From NCBI RefSeq assembly GCF_014191425.1, contig NZ_JACHWP010000001.1, positions 310,001 through 374,000 of the forward strand: a DNA stretch of 64,000 nt, in the 5' to 3' direction. Positions within the stretch are counted from its first letter, which is position 1. Each line of letters opens with the position of its first letter. Positions 34,525 through 43,259 of the stretch are shown here, one piece after another. The DNA is from Helcobacillus massiliensis. GTDB taxonomy: Bacteria > Actinomycetota > Actinomycetes > Actinomycetales > Dermabacteraceae. Under the pieces are notes generated by a model. The model ran no database searches. It was not told the DNA's origin and saw only the letters and a list, made by a program, of their open reading frames with translations. The position numbers were made by a program, and so were the translations under genes.

Positions 34525-34730
34525 TCAGTCGAGGATCTCGCCGGTGGTGTAGAGCCACGCCCCGCCGTCGCGGACGAACTGCGAACGCTCATGCAGTTCC
34601 ACGCGGCCACCCGAGCCGCGCCGGGCCCAGTGGTCGACGGCGCCGCGATGACCGGGCCGCAGCATTCACTCCAGGGCGCACGGCTGCTGCACGGGCAGGG
34701 CTCTGACGCGGCGGGATCGGCGGCGATCAC
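34525..34730 (-). pseudogene. Remnant of a YchJ/UPF0225 (SEC-C) gene
   Basis: The first part reads SEPCPCSSRAPWSECCGPV, the zinc-binding N terminus of YchJ proteins. The last part, in another frame, reads VDHWARRG, VELHERSQFVRDGG and AWLYTTGEILD, the family's C terminus. The middle (roughly 60 codons or more) is deleted and the frames no longer agree. The GTG overlaps the stop of the next gene (- strand), so the original was translationally coupled to it. A real YchJ is about 130 residues. Confidence 0.75.
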
Positions 34731-35395
34731 AGCGCCTGCCCGCTGACGCGTTCGAGGACGCTGCGGCAGTCGTCGCTGAACGTGACGGACAGGGCGCCGC
34801 CGTCCTCCAGGGTGGACAGCTGCTCGATGCGTTCGCCGCGCTGCCAGAAGATGTGCGGGGACAGGCGGTCCTCACGCTCGGCCCCGCTGAACTCGTGAGC
34901 GGCGAAGCGCAGCAGGGCCCGGATCGCGGGCAGCACTGACGCGTCCCGAATCGGAGAATAGGCGAACAGTCGGAAGTGCGGCGCAGCGAAGAGGTAGCCG
35001 TCGTCCGTGGGGCGGAACCCGTCGGCCTGCTCGATGAGATCGGCCCCCACCAGCAGCTTGGACGCCGTCAGGGCGGTCTCCCCGGTGACGGCGGTGAAGG
35101 AGCAGGTGGCGTCGCCGTGGCGGTCGATGTCGATGAGGTCCATGGCGGCGAGGTTGTCGATGCCGATGGCGAACAGTTCGTCCCAGCCGCCGAAGCGCTC
35201 CACGGAGGACTGGGTGAGGGGGATGATGCCGTCGGGCAGGTCCAGCACGAGGATGGCGACGAGGTCCGCGGTCATCAGACGGAAGGGAACCGAGCGCATC
35301 TGCGCGAACTGGTCCTTGGTGATGACGCGGACGAACGTGTGGTGGGCGACGTCCGTGCGGTGAGCGCGCGAGAGGTCGAGGATCGGCTGGGTCAT
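34727..35395 (-). CDS. Conserved hypothetical protein
   Basis: 222 residues from ATG 35395; a GTG two codons upstream is possible. No motif I can name. It alternates hydrophobic strands and short helices (VRVITKDQFAQM, DLVAILVLDLPDGIIPLTQSSVERFG, GALSVTFSDD), suggesting a soluble alpha/beta protein of roughly 200 residues. A strong hairpin lies just upstream, belonging to the ferritin gene. Its stop overlaps the YchJ remnant, so it was once part of a two-gene unit. Confidence 0.7.
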   Translation of the reverse strand: MTQPILDLSRAHRTDVAHHTFVRVITKDQFAQMRSVPFRLMTADLVAILVLDLPDGIIPLTQSSVERFGGWDELFAIGIDNLAAMDLIDIDRHGDATCSFTAVTGETALTASKLLVGADLIEQADGFRPTDDGYLFAAPHFRLFAYSPIRDASVLPAIRALLRFAAHEFSGAEREDRLSPHIFWQRGERIEQLSTLEDGGALSVTFSDDCRSVLERVSGQAL

Positions 35396-35407
35396 GGCCA
35401 CAACAGT

Positions 35408-35446
35408 AGCGCGCCCGCTGAGTCTGCACGGACTCGCGGGCGCGCT
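35408..35446 (-). terminator. Long hairpin after the ferritin gene
   Basis: AGCGCGCCCGC pairs with GCGGGCGCGCT, and the stem continues as GAGTC/GACTC after a single unpaired T, with a TGCACG loop. Sits 72 bp past the ferritin stop codon. Confidence 0.7.
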
Positions 35447-35517
35447 GCTGTTCAGTGCTGGTCATGGGGGCCGACGGGGCCCGGTGACCAGCGCGTGCTC
35501 AGCACCTCAAGGGGTGC

Positions 35518-36039
35518 TCAGGCCTCGTTCTCGGTGCCGTCGGAGGTGCGCTGGCCGAGCTCCTGGTCGATGCGGAGCAGACCCGAGCCGTCCGTGCCGA
35601 CGAGTTCGAGCTGACCGACGATCTCACCGACGGTTGCCTCCTCTTCGAGCTGCTCGTCGATGAACCAGTTGAGCAGGGGGCGGGCGTCGAGGTCGCCAGC
35701 CTTCTCGGTCTCGCGGTACAGCTCGCGGATCGCTTCGGACACCTTCTGCTCATGCGCGAGGGCGGCCTGGAAGATCTCCAGGGCCGTCATCGTCCTCTCT
35801 GTGAGCTCGGGCGCGGGAATACTCTCGATCTGCGCGTGGCCCTCACGATCAACCACATGGTCGATGAACTTGTTGGCGTGGACGATCTCCTCATCCGCCT
35901 GGGCGCGCAGCCACTGGCCCATGCCGGAGAGGTCCTGGCGGTCGGCCTCGATGGCGAGCTGACGGTAGGTCATGCTGGCTTCGAATTCGAGGGTGATCTG
36001 GTCGTTGAACTTCTTCTCAAGGTCCTTCGTGATCTTCAT
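35518..36039 (-). CDS. Ferritin
   Basis: 173 residues. Four-helix ferritin of the Ftn type: LEKKFNDQITLEFEASMTYRQLAIEAD in helix A, ADEEIVHANKFIDHV with ferroxidase-centre Glu/His, and LAHEQKVSEAIRELYRETEKAGDL. It oxidises Fe2+ and stores iron in a 24-mer shell. There is no heme-ligand methionine at the usual bacterioferritin position, so ferritin rather than bacterioferritin. Likely monocistronic. Confidence 0.92.
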   Translation of the reverse strand: MKITKDLEKKFNDQITLEFEASMTYRQLAIEADRQDLSGMGQWLRAQADEEIVHANKFIDHVVDREGHAQIESIPAPELTERTMTALEIFQAALAHEQKVSEAIRELYRETEKAGDLDARPLLNWFIDEQLEEEATVGEIVGQLELVGTDGSGLLRIDQELGQRTSDGTENEA

Positions 36040-36254
36040 GTGATCATCGTACGGCTCGAGTTTGTGACAGTCCTCAACACGTGCTCAGAGCCAGCTGAGG
36101 CCGGCCGGCCCGCCTCGCTGGGCTCCTCTCGGCCGAGCACCCTGGGCTCCTCGGCCCGGTCCGCACGGGGCCGCTCGGCCTGGCTGGCCGCGTCGCCCGC
36201 GACGCATCCGGGCGGGGCCTGCCCAGGGGATAGGATCGCCGGCGTGACCGATGC

Positions 36255-36301
36255 GGCGGGGACGGCCCCGCCTGTGCCGCACCGAGCGGGGACGGCCCCG
36301 C
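36255..36301 (+). repeat. Two identical hairpins before the antiporter gene
   Basis: GCGGGGACGGCCCCGC occurs at 36256-36271 and 36286-36301. Each is a perfect 6-bp stem with ACGG loop. They lie within 65 bp of the start codon at 36317 and could be leader hairpins or a regulatory protein site. Confidence 0.6.
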
Positions 36302-36316
36302 AGAACCAGGCTTCGA

Positions 36317-37465
36317 ATGCCCAGCACTGCCCGCACTGTCCTGACCCCTGCTGCGATCGCGCGACTGCTGATCGGGTGGGGATCCGTCGGCGCCCTCGCT
36401 GCGCTCACCCCGGCCCTGACCGCCACCCCCGCCACGCCGGTCCTCGCAGTGGCGCTCGCCGTGATCGTCGGGATCATCCTGGTCTGCTCCTTCGGAGTGG
36501 TGGCTGAAGCCGAAGCGCTCGCAGACCTGCTCGGCGACCCATACGGCACCCTGGTGCTCACCCTGTCGATCGCGCTGATCGAGGTCACGCTGATCTCCTC
36601 GGTCATGCTCGGCCCCGGCGACCATCAGACGATCGCCCGTGACTCCGTGGTCGCGGTCTCGATGATCATCCTCAATCTGGTGATCGGCCTGTCGCTGGTG
36701 GTGGGGGCCCGGCGGCACGGCCCGATGCTGCCGAATCGTCGCGGGGTGGCGCAGTACCTGATGCTGACGCTCCTGTTCTCGGCGATCGCGTTCGTTCTGC
36801 CGCACCCGCTCGGCACGGACGGTGCCTTGTCGGCCCGGATCGGGGTCCTTGTGGCAGTGCTCGTGACCGGGGTGTACGCGGTGTTCCTCGTTCGTCAGAT
36901 GGGGCGCGGGAAGCGGGACTTCCAGGAGGCGGCGGCAGGCGCGCCGCACCCAGCCGATGCAGCGCCGGGGAGTTCGTCAGCCGCAGTGGGGGAGGGGCCG
37001 ACGGGTGCCGCCCGCGTCCTGGTTCTGCGCACTCTGCTGCTGATCGCGCTGGCGCTGCCGATCGTGCTGATCTCCCAGTCGATGGCGGCGCTGCTCGACA
37101 TCGCCGTGACACGGGCGCAGGCGCCCGTGGCGCTGTCGGGCCTGCTGATCGCGGCGATCGTGTTCCTGCCGGAGACGATCACGTCGGTCCGGGCCGGTGC
37201 GGCGGGGGAGATCCAGCGGGTGTCGAACCTGTGCCATGGGGCGCTGGTGTCCACCGTGGGGCTGACGATCCCGTCGGTCCTGATCATCGGTGCGCTGACG
37301 GGTCAGCGGGTGGTGCTCGCGGCATCGTGGCCGGAGATCGCGATCATGGCGATCACGCTGGTCCTCACCGCAGCCGGATTCCTCCGCGGACGGATCGGAG
37401 CCGGCTTTGGGTGGGGGCACCTCGGCCTGTTCGCCGTGTATGCGGCCGTGGTGCTGGTGGGCTGA
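36317..37465 (+). CDS. Ca2+/H+ antiporter (ChaA/CAX type)
   Basis: 382 residues from ATG 36317; upstream in-frame codons are Arg-rich and cover the hairpins. CaCA-superfamily protein with about 11 membrane helices. The two inverted alpha repeats carry the key acidic segments: SIALIEVTLISSVML in the first half and FLPETITSVRAG in the second. A Pro/Ala/Gly-rich loop joins the halves. It exports calcium or other divalent or monovalent cations using the proton gradient. It ends just before the tRNA-Lys terminator. Confidence 0.85.
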   Translation: MPSTARTVLTPAAIARLLIGWGSVGALAALTPALTATPATPVLAVALAVIVGIILVCSFGVVAEAEALADLLGDPYGTLVLTLSIALIEVTLISSVMLGPGDHQTIARDSVVAVSMIILNLVIGLSLVVGARRHGPMLPNRRGVAQYLMLTLLFSAIAFVLPHPLGTDGALSARIGVLVAVLVTGVYAVFLVRQMGRGKRDFQEAAAGAPHPADAAPGSSSAAVGEGPTGAARVLVLRTLLLIALALPIVLISQSMAALLDIAVTRAQAPVALSGLLIAAIVFLPETITSVRAGAAGEIQRVSNLCHGALVSTVGLTIPSVLIIGALTGQRVVLAASWPEIAIMAITLVLTAAGFLRGRIGAGFGWGHLGLFAVYAAVVLVG

Positions 37466-37492
37466 GCGTGGAGACCTGACGGGGGCATGCAG

Positions 37493-37522
37493 AAGGCCCC
37501 GCCGGTGATCCGACGGGGCCTT
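37493..37522. terminator. Terminator of tRNA-Lys copy 1, bidirectional
   Basis: AAGGCCCCGCCGG pairs with CCGACGGGGCCTT (one mismatch), loop TGAT. Lies between the antiporter stop and the tRNA on the opposite strand. Confidence 0.75.
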
Positions 37523-37533
37523 CCCATGCAGTG

Positions 37534-37607
37534 TGCGCCATCAGGGATTCGAACCCCGGACCCACTGATTAAGAGTCAGTTGCTCTAACCAACTGAGCTA
37601 ATGGCGC
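37534..37607 (-). tRNA. tRNA-Lys(CTT), copy 1
   Basis: 74 nt. GCGCCAT acceptor, anticodon stem ACTGA with loop CTCTTAA (anticodon CTT), T-loop GTTCGAATC. CCA is not encoded. Second identical copy at 43260. Confidence 0.96.
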
Positions 37608-37843
37608 TTCGCTGCTCACAGCAGGTGACCGCTGAGGCAACAGGTCATCGCCGAAGCGACGGAGACCACCCTATCGCCCTCGCGGCCCCGGCGCCACTCG
37701 GAACCGGGGCCACAGGCAGGTAGGTCGAACATCACACCCGGCGGCTTCGTCGGCGATGAGGTGACAAGTGACGGCGAAGCAGACGCTGGGCGGCACTGAC
37801 CAGATCACCGCGTGTGATGCTCGAGATCATGGGGCGGCGGCGC

Positions 37844-38938
37844 TCAGGCGAGCAGTGCCGCGCCGAGGCCGCCCACCACCGTCACCGCGACAGTGGAGCC
37901 GAGGGCGAGGATCACCGGGCGCAGGCCCAGGCGGCGGAACATGCTGAGCTTGACGCCGGCGCCGAGGCCGAACATCGCGGCACCCAGCAGCAGGGTCTGC
38001 ACGAGGCTCGCCGCATCCAGCAGGCCCTGCGGCATCGGCAGGATCGACCGCAGGATCACAGCCACGATGAACAGGGCCACGAACATCGGCATCACCGGCG
38101 GCATGGTGGTCGCGGACGCGTCGGCCCCGCGCTGGCGCAGGCGGCGGCGCTCCACGATCGCAATGCCGGCCATCACCGGGGCGAGCACGAGCACACGCGC
38201 CAGCTTCACGATCACGGCCGCTCCGAGGGCGGCACCGCCGAGGGCGCCGCCGATGGCGACGACCTGCGCCACCTCGTGCACGGAGGCGCCGGCCCACATC
38301 GCGGTCTGGTCGGTGGTGAAGCCGATCGCGGAGGCCATCAGCGGCAGCAGCGGGATCATGATCGTGCCGAACACGACCACCAGCGCCACGGCGGAGACCA
38401 CTTCCTCCTCCTTCTTGTCCTGGATGACGCCGTCGGCGCCCGCCACAGCAGCAGCGCCGCAGATGGAGAAGCCGCAGCCGATCAGAAGGGAATGCGGACG
38501 GCTGAGCCCCAGCATGGATCCCATGGCGAGAGAGGAGGCGAGGCCGATGACGACCACCGCCACCACGAGGAGCAGAACGCCCCACCCGAGGGCGAGGATG
38601 TCGCCGATGGCCAGCTGCAGGCCGAGCACCACGATGCCGGCTCGCAGCAGGTGCTTCGCACTGAACGCGATCCCGGGTTCGACCAGGTCGGGCACGCGGA
38701 TCGTGTTGCGCATCAGCATGCCGAGGACGATGGCGATCATCAGTGCGCTGATCGGGCCCGTCACGGTCGAGATCGCGAACGCGAGAGCGATGCCGGCGGC
38801 GCACAGGGCAATGCCCGGGATGAGCCCGCCGATGCCGCGGCGCGGGCCCGGATCCGGTGCCGGTGCGGTGGCCGGCGCCTGGGTGGCGGCGGGGGCTGGA
38901 GCGGTCAGGGTCTGGGGGGTCGATGCGTGTCGGGACAT
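37844..38938 (-). CDS. YeiH/UPF0324 family putative exporter
   Basis: 364 residues from ATG 38938. Cons_hypoth698 (PF03601) membrane protein with about 10 helices: GLIPGIALCAAGIALAFAI, GIAFSAKHLLRAGIVVLGLQLA, CGFSICGAAAVAGADGVIQDKKEEEV and WAGASVHEVAQVVAIGG. The N-terminal 45 residues are Ala/Pro-rich. Divergently transcribed LysR gene 71 bp away probably controls it, the standard yeiH-yeiE layout. Proposed role in sulfate or small-molecule export is not proven. Confidence 0.9.
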   Translation of the reverse strand: MSRHASTPQTLTAPAPAATQAPATAPAPDPGPRRGIGGLIPGIALCAAGIALAFAISTVTGPISALMIAIVLGMLMRNTIRVPDLVEPGIAFSAKHLLRAGIVVLGLQLAIGDILALGWGVLLLVVAVVVIGLASSLAMGSMLGLSRPHSLLIGCGFSICGAAAVAGADGVIQDKKEEEVVSAVALVVVFGTIMIPLLPLMASAIGFTTDQTAMWAGASVHEVAQVVAIGGALGGAALGAAVIVKLARVLVLAPVMAGIAIVERRRLRQRGADASATTMPPVMPMFVALFIVAVILRSILPMPQGLLDAASLVQTLLLGAAMFGLGAGVKLSMFRRLGLRPVILALGSTVAVTVVGGLGAALLA

Positions 38939-38977
38939 GGGGACAAGTCTTCGCCGCTCGCGTCGCTTCCGGTAGGC

Positions 38978-38998
38978 ATGCTCCCCGCACGGGGGCAT
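38978..38998. promoter_or_regulatory. Inverted repeat in the yeiH-LysR divergent gap
   Basis: ATGCTCCC (38978-38985) and GGGGGCAT (38991-38998) form an imperfect dyad, in the position and shape of a LysR-type operator. Confidence 0.4.
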
Positions 38999-39009
38999 AT
39001 CATCGGCGT

Positions 39010-39921
39010 ATGCTTCCGGATCTGCCCGACCTGCGCACCGCCCAGCTCCTCGCCGCCGTGCGCGAACTCGGCTCCATCGGGGCCGCTGCCCGCCATGTCG
39101 GCATCGCCCAGCCCAACGCGTCGCGCACCATCAGCGCCCTGGAGAGCTCCCTCGGCGCGCAGCTGCTCACGCGCCATCCCCGCGGCGCTCGCCTCACCCC
39201 AGCGGGAGAGCGCGCCGCCGAGACCGCCCGCCGGCTCCTCGACGCCGCCCGCGACCACGCCCGCACCCTCGAGGACATCGCCGCCGCCCCCACCGGCAGC
39301 CTCGCCATCGCCGCCTCCAACACCGTGGCTGACCACATGATCCCGCGCTGGCTCGCCGCATTCCGGCCCGCCCATCCCGGCATCACCGTGTCCGTCGTGG
39401 TCCGCAACTCCAGCCGGGTGTTCGACGACGTCCAGCGCGGCAGCGCCGACCTCGGCTTCGTGGAGACCCCGTCGGTCCACCCGCGCCTGTCCACTGAGGA
39501 CATCACCCGCGACCGCCTCGCCATCGTGGTGCCGCCCAGCCACCCATGGGCGCAGCGCACCGAGATCACCCGTGAGGACATCCTCGCCGAAGGCCTCGTC
39601 ACCCGCGAGGACGGCTCCGGCACCAAACTCACCCTCCAGCAGGCATTGGGGGAGGAGGCCGTGCTGCAGTCCATCGTGGAACTCGGCTCCAACGCGGCCG
39701 TCCGCTCCGCCGTCCTCGCCGGCGGCGGCCCCGCTGTCCTGTCCGAACTGGTGGTGCTCGAGGACCTGCAGCGCGGCACCCTCGTGGAAGTCGAGGCCGA
39801 TTTCATCAGCGGCGACGAACTGGACCGCACCATCCGCGCCGTCTGGCGCGGCAGCAGCCCGTCGGCCCCCGCCCAGGCGTTCCTGCGCTCGGTGACCAAC
39901 GTCCCTGCGCCGGGCATCTGA
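39010..39921 (+). CDS. LysR-family transcriptional regulator
   Basis: 303 residues. Winged HTH at 5-65 (LRTAQLLAAVRELGSIGAAARHVGIAQPNASRTISALESSLG in pieces), followed by a linker and a substrate-binding domain starting near residue 90 (GSLAIAASNTVADHMIPRWL). Start codon ATG 39010 faces the divergent yeiH gene. It likely activates yeiH through the dyad in the intergenic gap and represses itself. Effector unknown. Confidence 0.9.
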   Translation: MLPDLPDLRTAQLLAAVRELGSIGAAARHVGIAQPNASRTISALESSLGAQLLTRHPRGARLTPAGERAAETARRLLDAARDHARTLEDIAAAPTGSLAIAASNTVADHMIPRWLAAFRPAHPGITVSVVVRNSSRVFDDVQRGSADLGFVETPSVHPRLSTEDITRDRLAIVVPPSHPWAQRTEITREDILAEGLVTREDGSGTKLTLQQALGEEAVLQSIVELGSNAAVRSAVLAGGGPAVLSELVVLEDLQRGTLVEVEADFISGDELDRTIRAVWRGSSPSAPAQAFLRSVTNVPAPGI

Positions 39922-39929
39922 GCCCCTGC

Positions 39930-39935
39930 TATAGT
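39930..39935 (+). promoter_or_regulatory. -10 TATAGT of the PTS operon
   Basis: TATAGT lies 7 nt before the RAT sequence at 39943, so the transcript would begin right at the antiterminator target. Confidence 0.5.
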
Positions 39936-39942
39936 CAGCGCA

Positions 39943-40004
39943 GGATTGTTACTCCTCCGAGGCAAGACCTGAGACAGCACCACTGTGCCCGTCTCGGGTC
40001 TTTT
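39943..40004 (+). promoter_or_regulatory. RAT antiterminator site overlapping an intrinsic terminator
   Basis: GGATTGTTACTCC followed by TCCGAGGCAAGACCT is a close match to the ribonucleic antiterminator (RAT) consensus bound by BglG/LicT/SacT proteins (39943-39970). Its 3' end overlaps the terminator stem AAGACCTGAGAC (39964-39975) / GTCTCGGGTCTT (39991-40002) ending in TTTT. Binding of the antiterminator to RAT would free the downstream PTS gene. Confidence 0.85.
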
Positions 40005-40051
40005 CGCATTTAACGCGGTGCCTCGCCACACTTCGGAAGGAAGGGACATCG

Positions 40052-42229
40052 ATGTCCACGAAGCAGACGCGCTCACCAGCAGCGCAGATCGTCGAGGGCG
40101 TGGGCGGCCCCGACAACATCATCAGCCTCACCCACTGCGCCACCCGCCTGCGGTTTCAGCTGAAGGACGCAGCCCAGGCTGACGCGTCCGTGCTCGACAC
40201 GGTCCCCGGCGTGATGGGCACCGTCCCGCAGGCAGGCGACCGGTACCAGGTGGTGATCGGCGGCGCCGTCGGCGGCATGTACAACGACATCATCAGTCTG
40301 CCCGAGACCCGCTTCCTCGGCGACTCCTCCTCCGCGCGTCCCAAGACCGATGCCGAAGTGAAGGCCGAGGCCCGCGCCGGCGGCCCGCGCGGCCGCTTCG
40401 GCTGGCTCGACAGCTTCTTCGAGTACCTCTCGGACTCCTTCCGCCCCCTGCTGGGCGTGCTGCTCGGCGCTTCCCTCATCATCGCGTTCACCGCGGTGCT
40501 CGACGCCTTCGGCGTTGTCGACTTCCGCGCCGATGACAAGTCAGCCACCTGGGTGTTCGTCGATGCGATGTGGCGCAGCGTGTTCTACTTCCTGCCCGTG
40601 ATGGTGGCGTACAACGCCGCCCGCAAGCTCAACATCGACCCGTGGGTGGGCGCCGCCGTCATGGCCGCCGTCATGACCCCCGAATACATCCTCCTGAAGA
40701 ACACCGAACGGTTCGCCGACACGATCTGCACCACCAACGCCACGCTCGGCACCGAGTCCTGCGTGGCGAACATCGCCGGGATCCCGCTGCAGCTGCAGGA
40801 CTACGGCGGCCAGGTCTTCGTGCCGCTGATGATGGTGCCTCTGCTGTTCCTGGTGTACCGCCTGTTCCAGAGGATCATCCCGAGCTCCGTGCACATGGTG
40901 TTCGTGCCGTTCTTCAGCTTCATCATCATGATCCCGGTGACCGCGTTCCTCATCGGCCCGCTCGGCATCTGGCTCGGCTCCGGCCTCGGCACCGGTCTGG
41001 CATGGCTCAACGGCAACGCCCCGATCGTGTTCGCCATCCTCATCCCGCTGCTGTACCCGTTCCTGGTGCCGCTGGGCCTGCACTGGCCGCTGAACGCGCT
41101 CATGCTGCAGAACATCAACACCCTCGGCTACGACTTCATCCAGGGCCCCATGGGCGCATGGAACTTCGCCTGCTTCGGCGCCACCGCCGGCGTCCTCATC
41201 CTCTCCATCCGTCACCGCGACGGCGTGATGCGGCAGACCTCCACGGGTGCGCTCGCGGCCGGTCTGTTCGGCGGCATCTCCGAGCCGTCCCTGTACGGCA
41301 TCCACCTGCGGTTCAAGCGGATCTACCCGCGCATGCTCGTGGGCTGCCTTGTGGGCGGCCTGATCGTGGGCCTGTTCGGCGGCGTCAACGCCTCCACCTT
41401 CGTGTTCACCTCGCTGCTGACCATCCCGGTGTTCTCGCCCGCGCTCGTGTACATCATCGCGATCGCCGCGGCGTTCTTCACCGCCATGCTGCTGATCGTG
41501 TTCACCGACTACATGACGCCGGAGCAGCGCGCTGCGGCGATCGCTGAGCGCGACGCCGCTGAAGCCGCAGAGCGCGGCGATGTCCCGACGGCGGATGAGC
41601 GTGAGCTCGTCGGTGCCGGCGCGCCCCTCCCAGCCGGTGCCGCCGGCGCTGGTGCGGCCGCTGCGGCCGGCTCCCACGCCGCCGGTTCGGAACCTTCGGC
41701 GGAGGGCTCCGTCGGCGCCCAGACTGCCGGTGGTTCTGCTGCCAGCGGACGGGCCGACGGGCCCACGGAGACGATCGGCGCCCCGCTCGACGGCGCGGTC
41801 CTGTCCCTGGATGACGTGGATGACGCCGTGTTCTCCTCGCGCGCCCTCGGTGAGGGCGTCGGCATCGAACCCGATGCGCACGCCGGGTCCGTGCAGGTGA
41901 CCGCGCCCGTCGGCGGTGAGCTGATGACAGTGGCCTCCACCGGTCACGCCTACGGCATCCGCACCGCCGACGGCGTCGAGGTGCTCGTCCACATCGGCAT
42001 CGACACCGTGCAGATGGGCGGTGACGGCTTCGACGTCCGCGTGGCGCAGGGCGAGTCCGTGCACGCCGGGGATGTGCTCGCCGTGGTGGACTTCGACGCG
42101 GTCCGCCGCGCCGGCCACCCCGCCACCACCCTGATGACCGTCACCAACACCGCGTCGCTCGGTTCGGTGGAGCCCGTTGTCGGTTCGACCGCCCGCGCCG
42201 GTGACGCGGTGATCCGCGTGGCGAAGTAA
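40052..42229 (+). CDS. PTS beta-glucoside-type transporter EIIBCA
   Basis: 725 residues. EIIB with phosphocysteine C29 in LTHCATRLRFQ; EIIC membrane domain at about 115-490 with 8-10 helices and NALMLQNINTLGYDF; Ala/Gly/Ser-rich linker at about 500-575; EIIA with phospho-His H647 in VLVHIGIDTV. The family imports and phosphorylates beta-glucosides or sucrose/trehalose-like sugars. The RAT upstream and the LicT-like gene downstream point to beta-glucosides. No phospho-beta-glucosidase gene is adjacent. Confidence 0.92.
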   Translation: MSTKQTRSPAAQIVEGVGGPDNIISLTHCATRLRFQLKDAAQADASVLDTVPGVMGTVPQAGDRYQVVIGGAVGGMYNDIISLPETRFLGDSSSARPKTDAEVKAEARAGGPRGRFGWLDSFFEYLSDSFRPLLGVLLGASLIIAFTAVLDAFGVVDFRADDKSATWVFVDAMWRSVFYFLPVMVAYNAARKLNIDPWVGAAVMAAVMTPEYILLKNTERFADTICTTNATLGTESCVANIAGIPLQLQDYGGQVFVPLMMVPLLFLVYRLFQRIIPSSVHMVFVPFFSFIIMIPVTAFLIGPLGIWLGSGLGTGLAWLNGNAPIVFAILIPLLYPFLVPLGLHWPLNALMLQNINTLGYDFIQGPMGAWNFACFGATAGVLILSIRHRDGVMRQTSTGALAAGLFGGISEPSLYGIHLRFKRIYPRMLVGCLVGGLIVGLFGGVNASTFVFTSLLTIPVFSPALVYIIAIAAAFFTAMLLIVFTDYMTPEQRAAAIAERDAAEAAERGDVPTADERELVGAGAPLPAGAAGAGAAAAAGSHAAGSEPSAEGSVGAQTAGGSAASGRADGPTETIGAPLDGAVLSLDDVDDAVFSSRALGEGVGIEPDAHAGSVQVTAPVGGELMTVASTGHAYGIRTADGVEVLVHIGIDTVQMGGDGFDVRVAQGESVHAGDVLAVVDFDAVRRAGHPATTLMTVTNTASLGSVEPVVGSTARAGDAVIRVAK

Positions 42230-42272
42230 GGTGTCGGGAGTCTGACACATCCATGAAGAGCGGGAAGGTGCG

Positions 42273-43127
42273 ATGAAGGTTCTGCGCGTGCTGAACAACA
42301 ACATCGTGCTCTCCCGCGATCCGTCCGGGAGCGCCGTGATCCTCACCGGCTCGGGGCTCGGCTTCCGGGCCCGCCCCGGCGATGCGGTCGACCCCGCGAA
42401 GATCTCCCAGACGTTCGTGCCGGCCGACGGACGTGACCCCGACCATCTCGCGCAGCTGCTCGCCGAGCTGCATCCCGGCATCGCCCGCGCCGTCCTGAAC
42501 GCCCTACGGCAGGTCGATGAGAAGCTCGCCCAGTCCGTCACCCTCGTGGTCGCGATCGCGGACCACATCGCGGGCGCCGCCGCTCGCCGCGCCTCCGGTG
42601 ACGACGAGCCGGCCTACCCGCTGGAGCCGGAGGTGCGGGCCCTCTACCCGCAGGAGCTCGACCGGGCTCGGACGATCCTCCGCCTGATCAACGACCAGGT
42701 CGAGCAGCCGCTGGAGGACTCGGAAGCGACCGCGATCGCGCTGCACCTGGTGAACGCGAGCTTCGCGCATCAGGGGGACCTCGCCTTCACCTACCGGATG
42801 ACGGGCGTGATCCAGCAGATGCTCGCCGTGATCGAAAGCCGCTTCGGTGTGGAGCTGGAGCAGTCCACGGTGAACACAGCCCGCTTCATCACGCATGTGC
42901 GGTACCTGTTCGCCCGCATCCAGCAGGGCAAACAGCTGGAGGAGGTGTCCTCCGTGATCGGTCAGTCGATCCGCGACGCCTATCCCGAGGCGGTGCGCGT
43001 GGCGGAGCAGCTCGCGTCGATCGTCAGCCTCCGCTTCGGCGAGAGCCTGACAGCGGACGAGGTGTCGTATCTGGCGCTGCACGTCGCCCGCATCACCACA
43101 TCCGCCGAGGCAGTGCAGCGCGCCTGA
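42273..43127 (+). CDS. BglG/LicT-family transcription antiterminator
   Basis: 284 residues. N-terminal CAT RNA-binding domain at about 1-58 (MKVLRVLNNNIVLSRD, GLGFRARPGDAV), then PRD1 (with IADHI and IALHLVNASF histidines) and PRD2 (RFITHVRYLF, YLALHVARI). It binds the RAT upstream of the PTS gene when dephosphorylated by sugar transport and stops premature termination. It is 43 bp after the PTS gene, so positive autoregulation is expected. Confidence 0.92.
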   Translation: MKVLRVLNNNIVLSRDPSGSAVILTGSGLGFRARPGDAVDPAKISQTFVPADGRDPDHLAQLLAELHPGIARAVLNALRQVDEKLAQSVTLVVAIADHIAGAAARRASGDDEPAYPLEPEVRALYPQELDRARTILRLINDQVEQPLEDSEATAIALHLVNASFAHQGDLAFTYRMTGVIQQMLAVIESRFGVELEQSTVNTARFITHVRYLFARIQQGKQLEEVSSVIGQSIRDAYPEAVRVAEQLASIVSLRFGESLTADEVSYLALHVARITTSAEAVQRA

Positions 43128-43218
43128 CCGGGGGCGGTTCTTCGGGGTCGACGGGGGCCCCGCGCTTTTCGTCGTCGCAGCGACCGTACGAATGCGAGTG
43201 GGCGGGGCGGGTATGCAG

Positions 43219-43248
43219 AAGGCCCCGCCGGTGATCCGACGGGGCCTT
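43219..43248. terminator. Terminator of tRNA-Lys copy 2, bidirectional
   Basis: Same 30-nt hairpin as at 37493-37522; it also serves the antiterminator gene that ends at 43127. Confidence 0.75.
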
Positions 43249-43259
43249 CCCATGCAGTG

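Larger units (their letters stand above)
37487..37607. repeat. 121-bp direct repeat, copy 1 (terminator + tRNA-Lys)
   Basis: Identical to 43213-43333. It covers ATGCAGAAGG, the terminator and the whole tRNA-Lys gene. Offset 5726 bp. The flanking sequences differ immediately on both sides. Confidence 0.95.

Noticed and set aside
36251-36316. Upstream ATG start for the antiporter
   Set aside because: Would add 22 Arg-rich residues translated through the two hairpins; ATG 36317 is adjacent to the hydrophobic N terminus.
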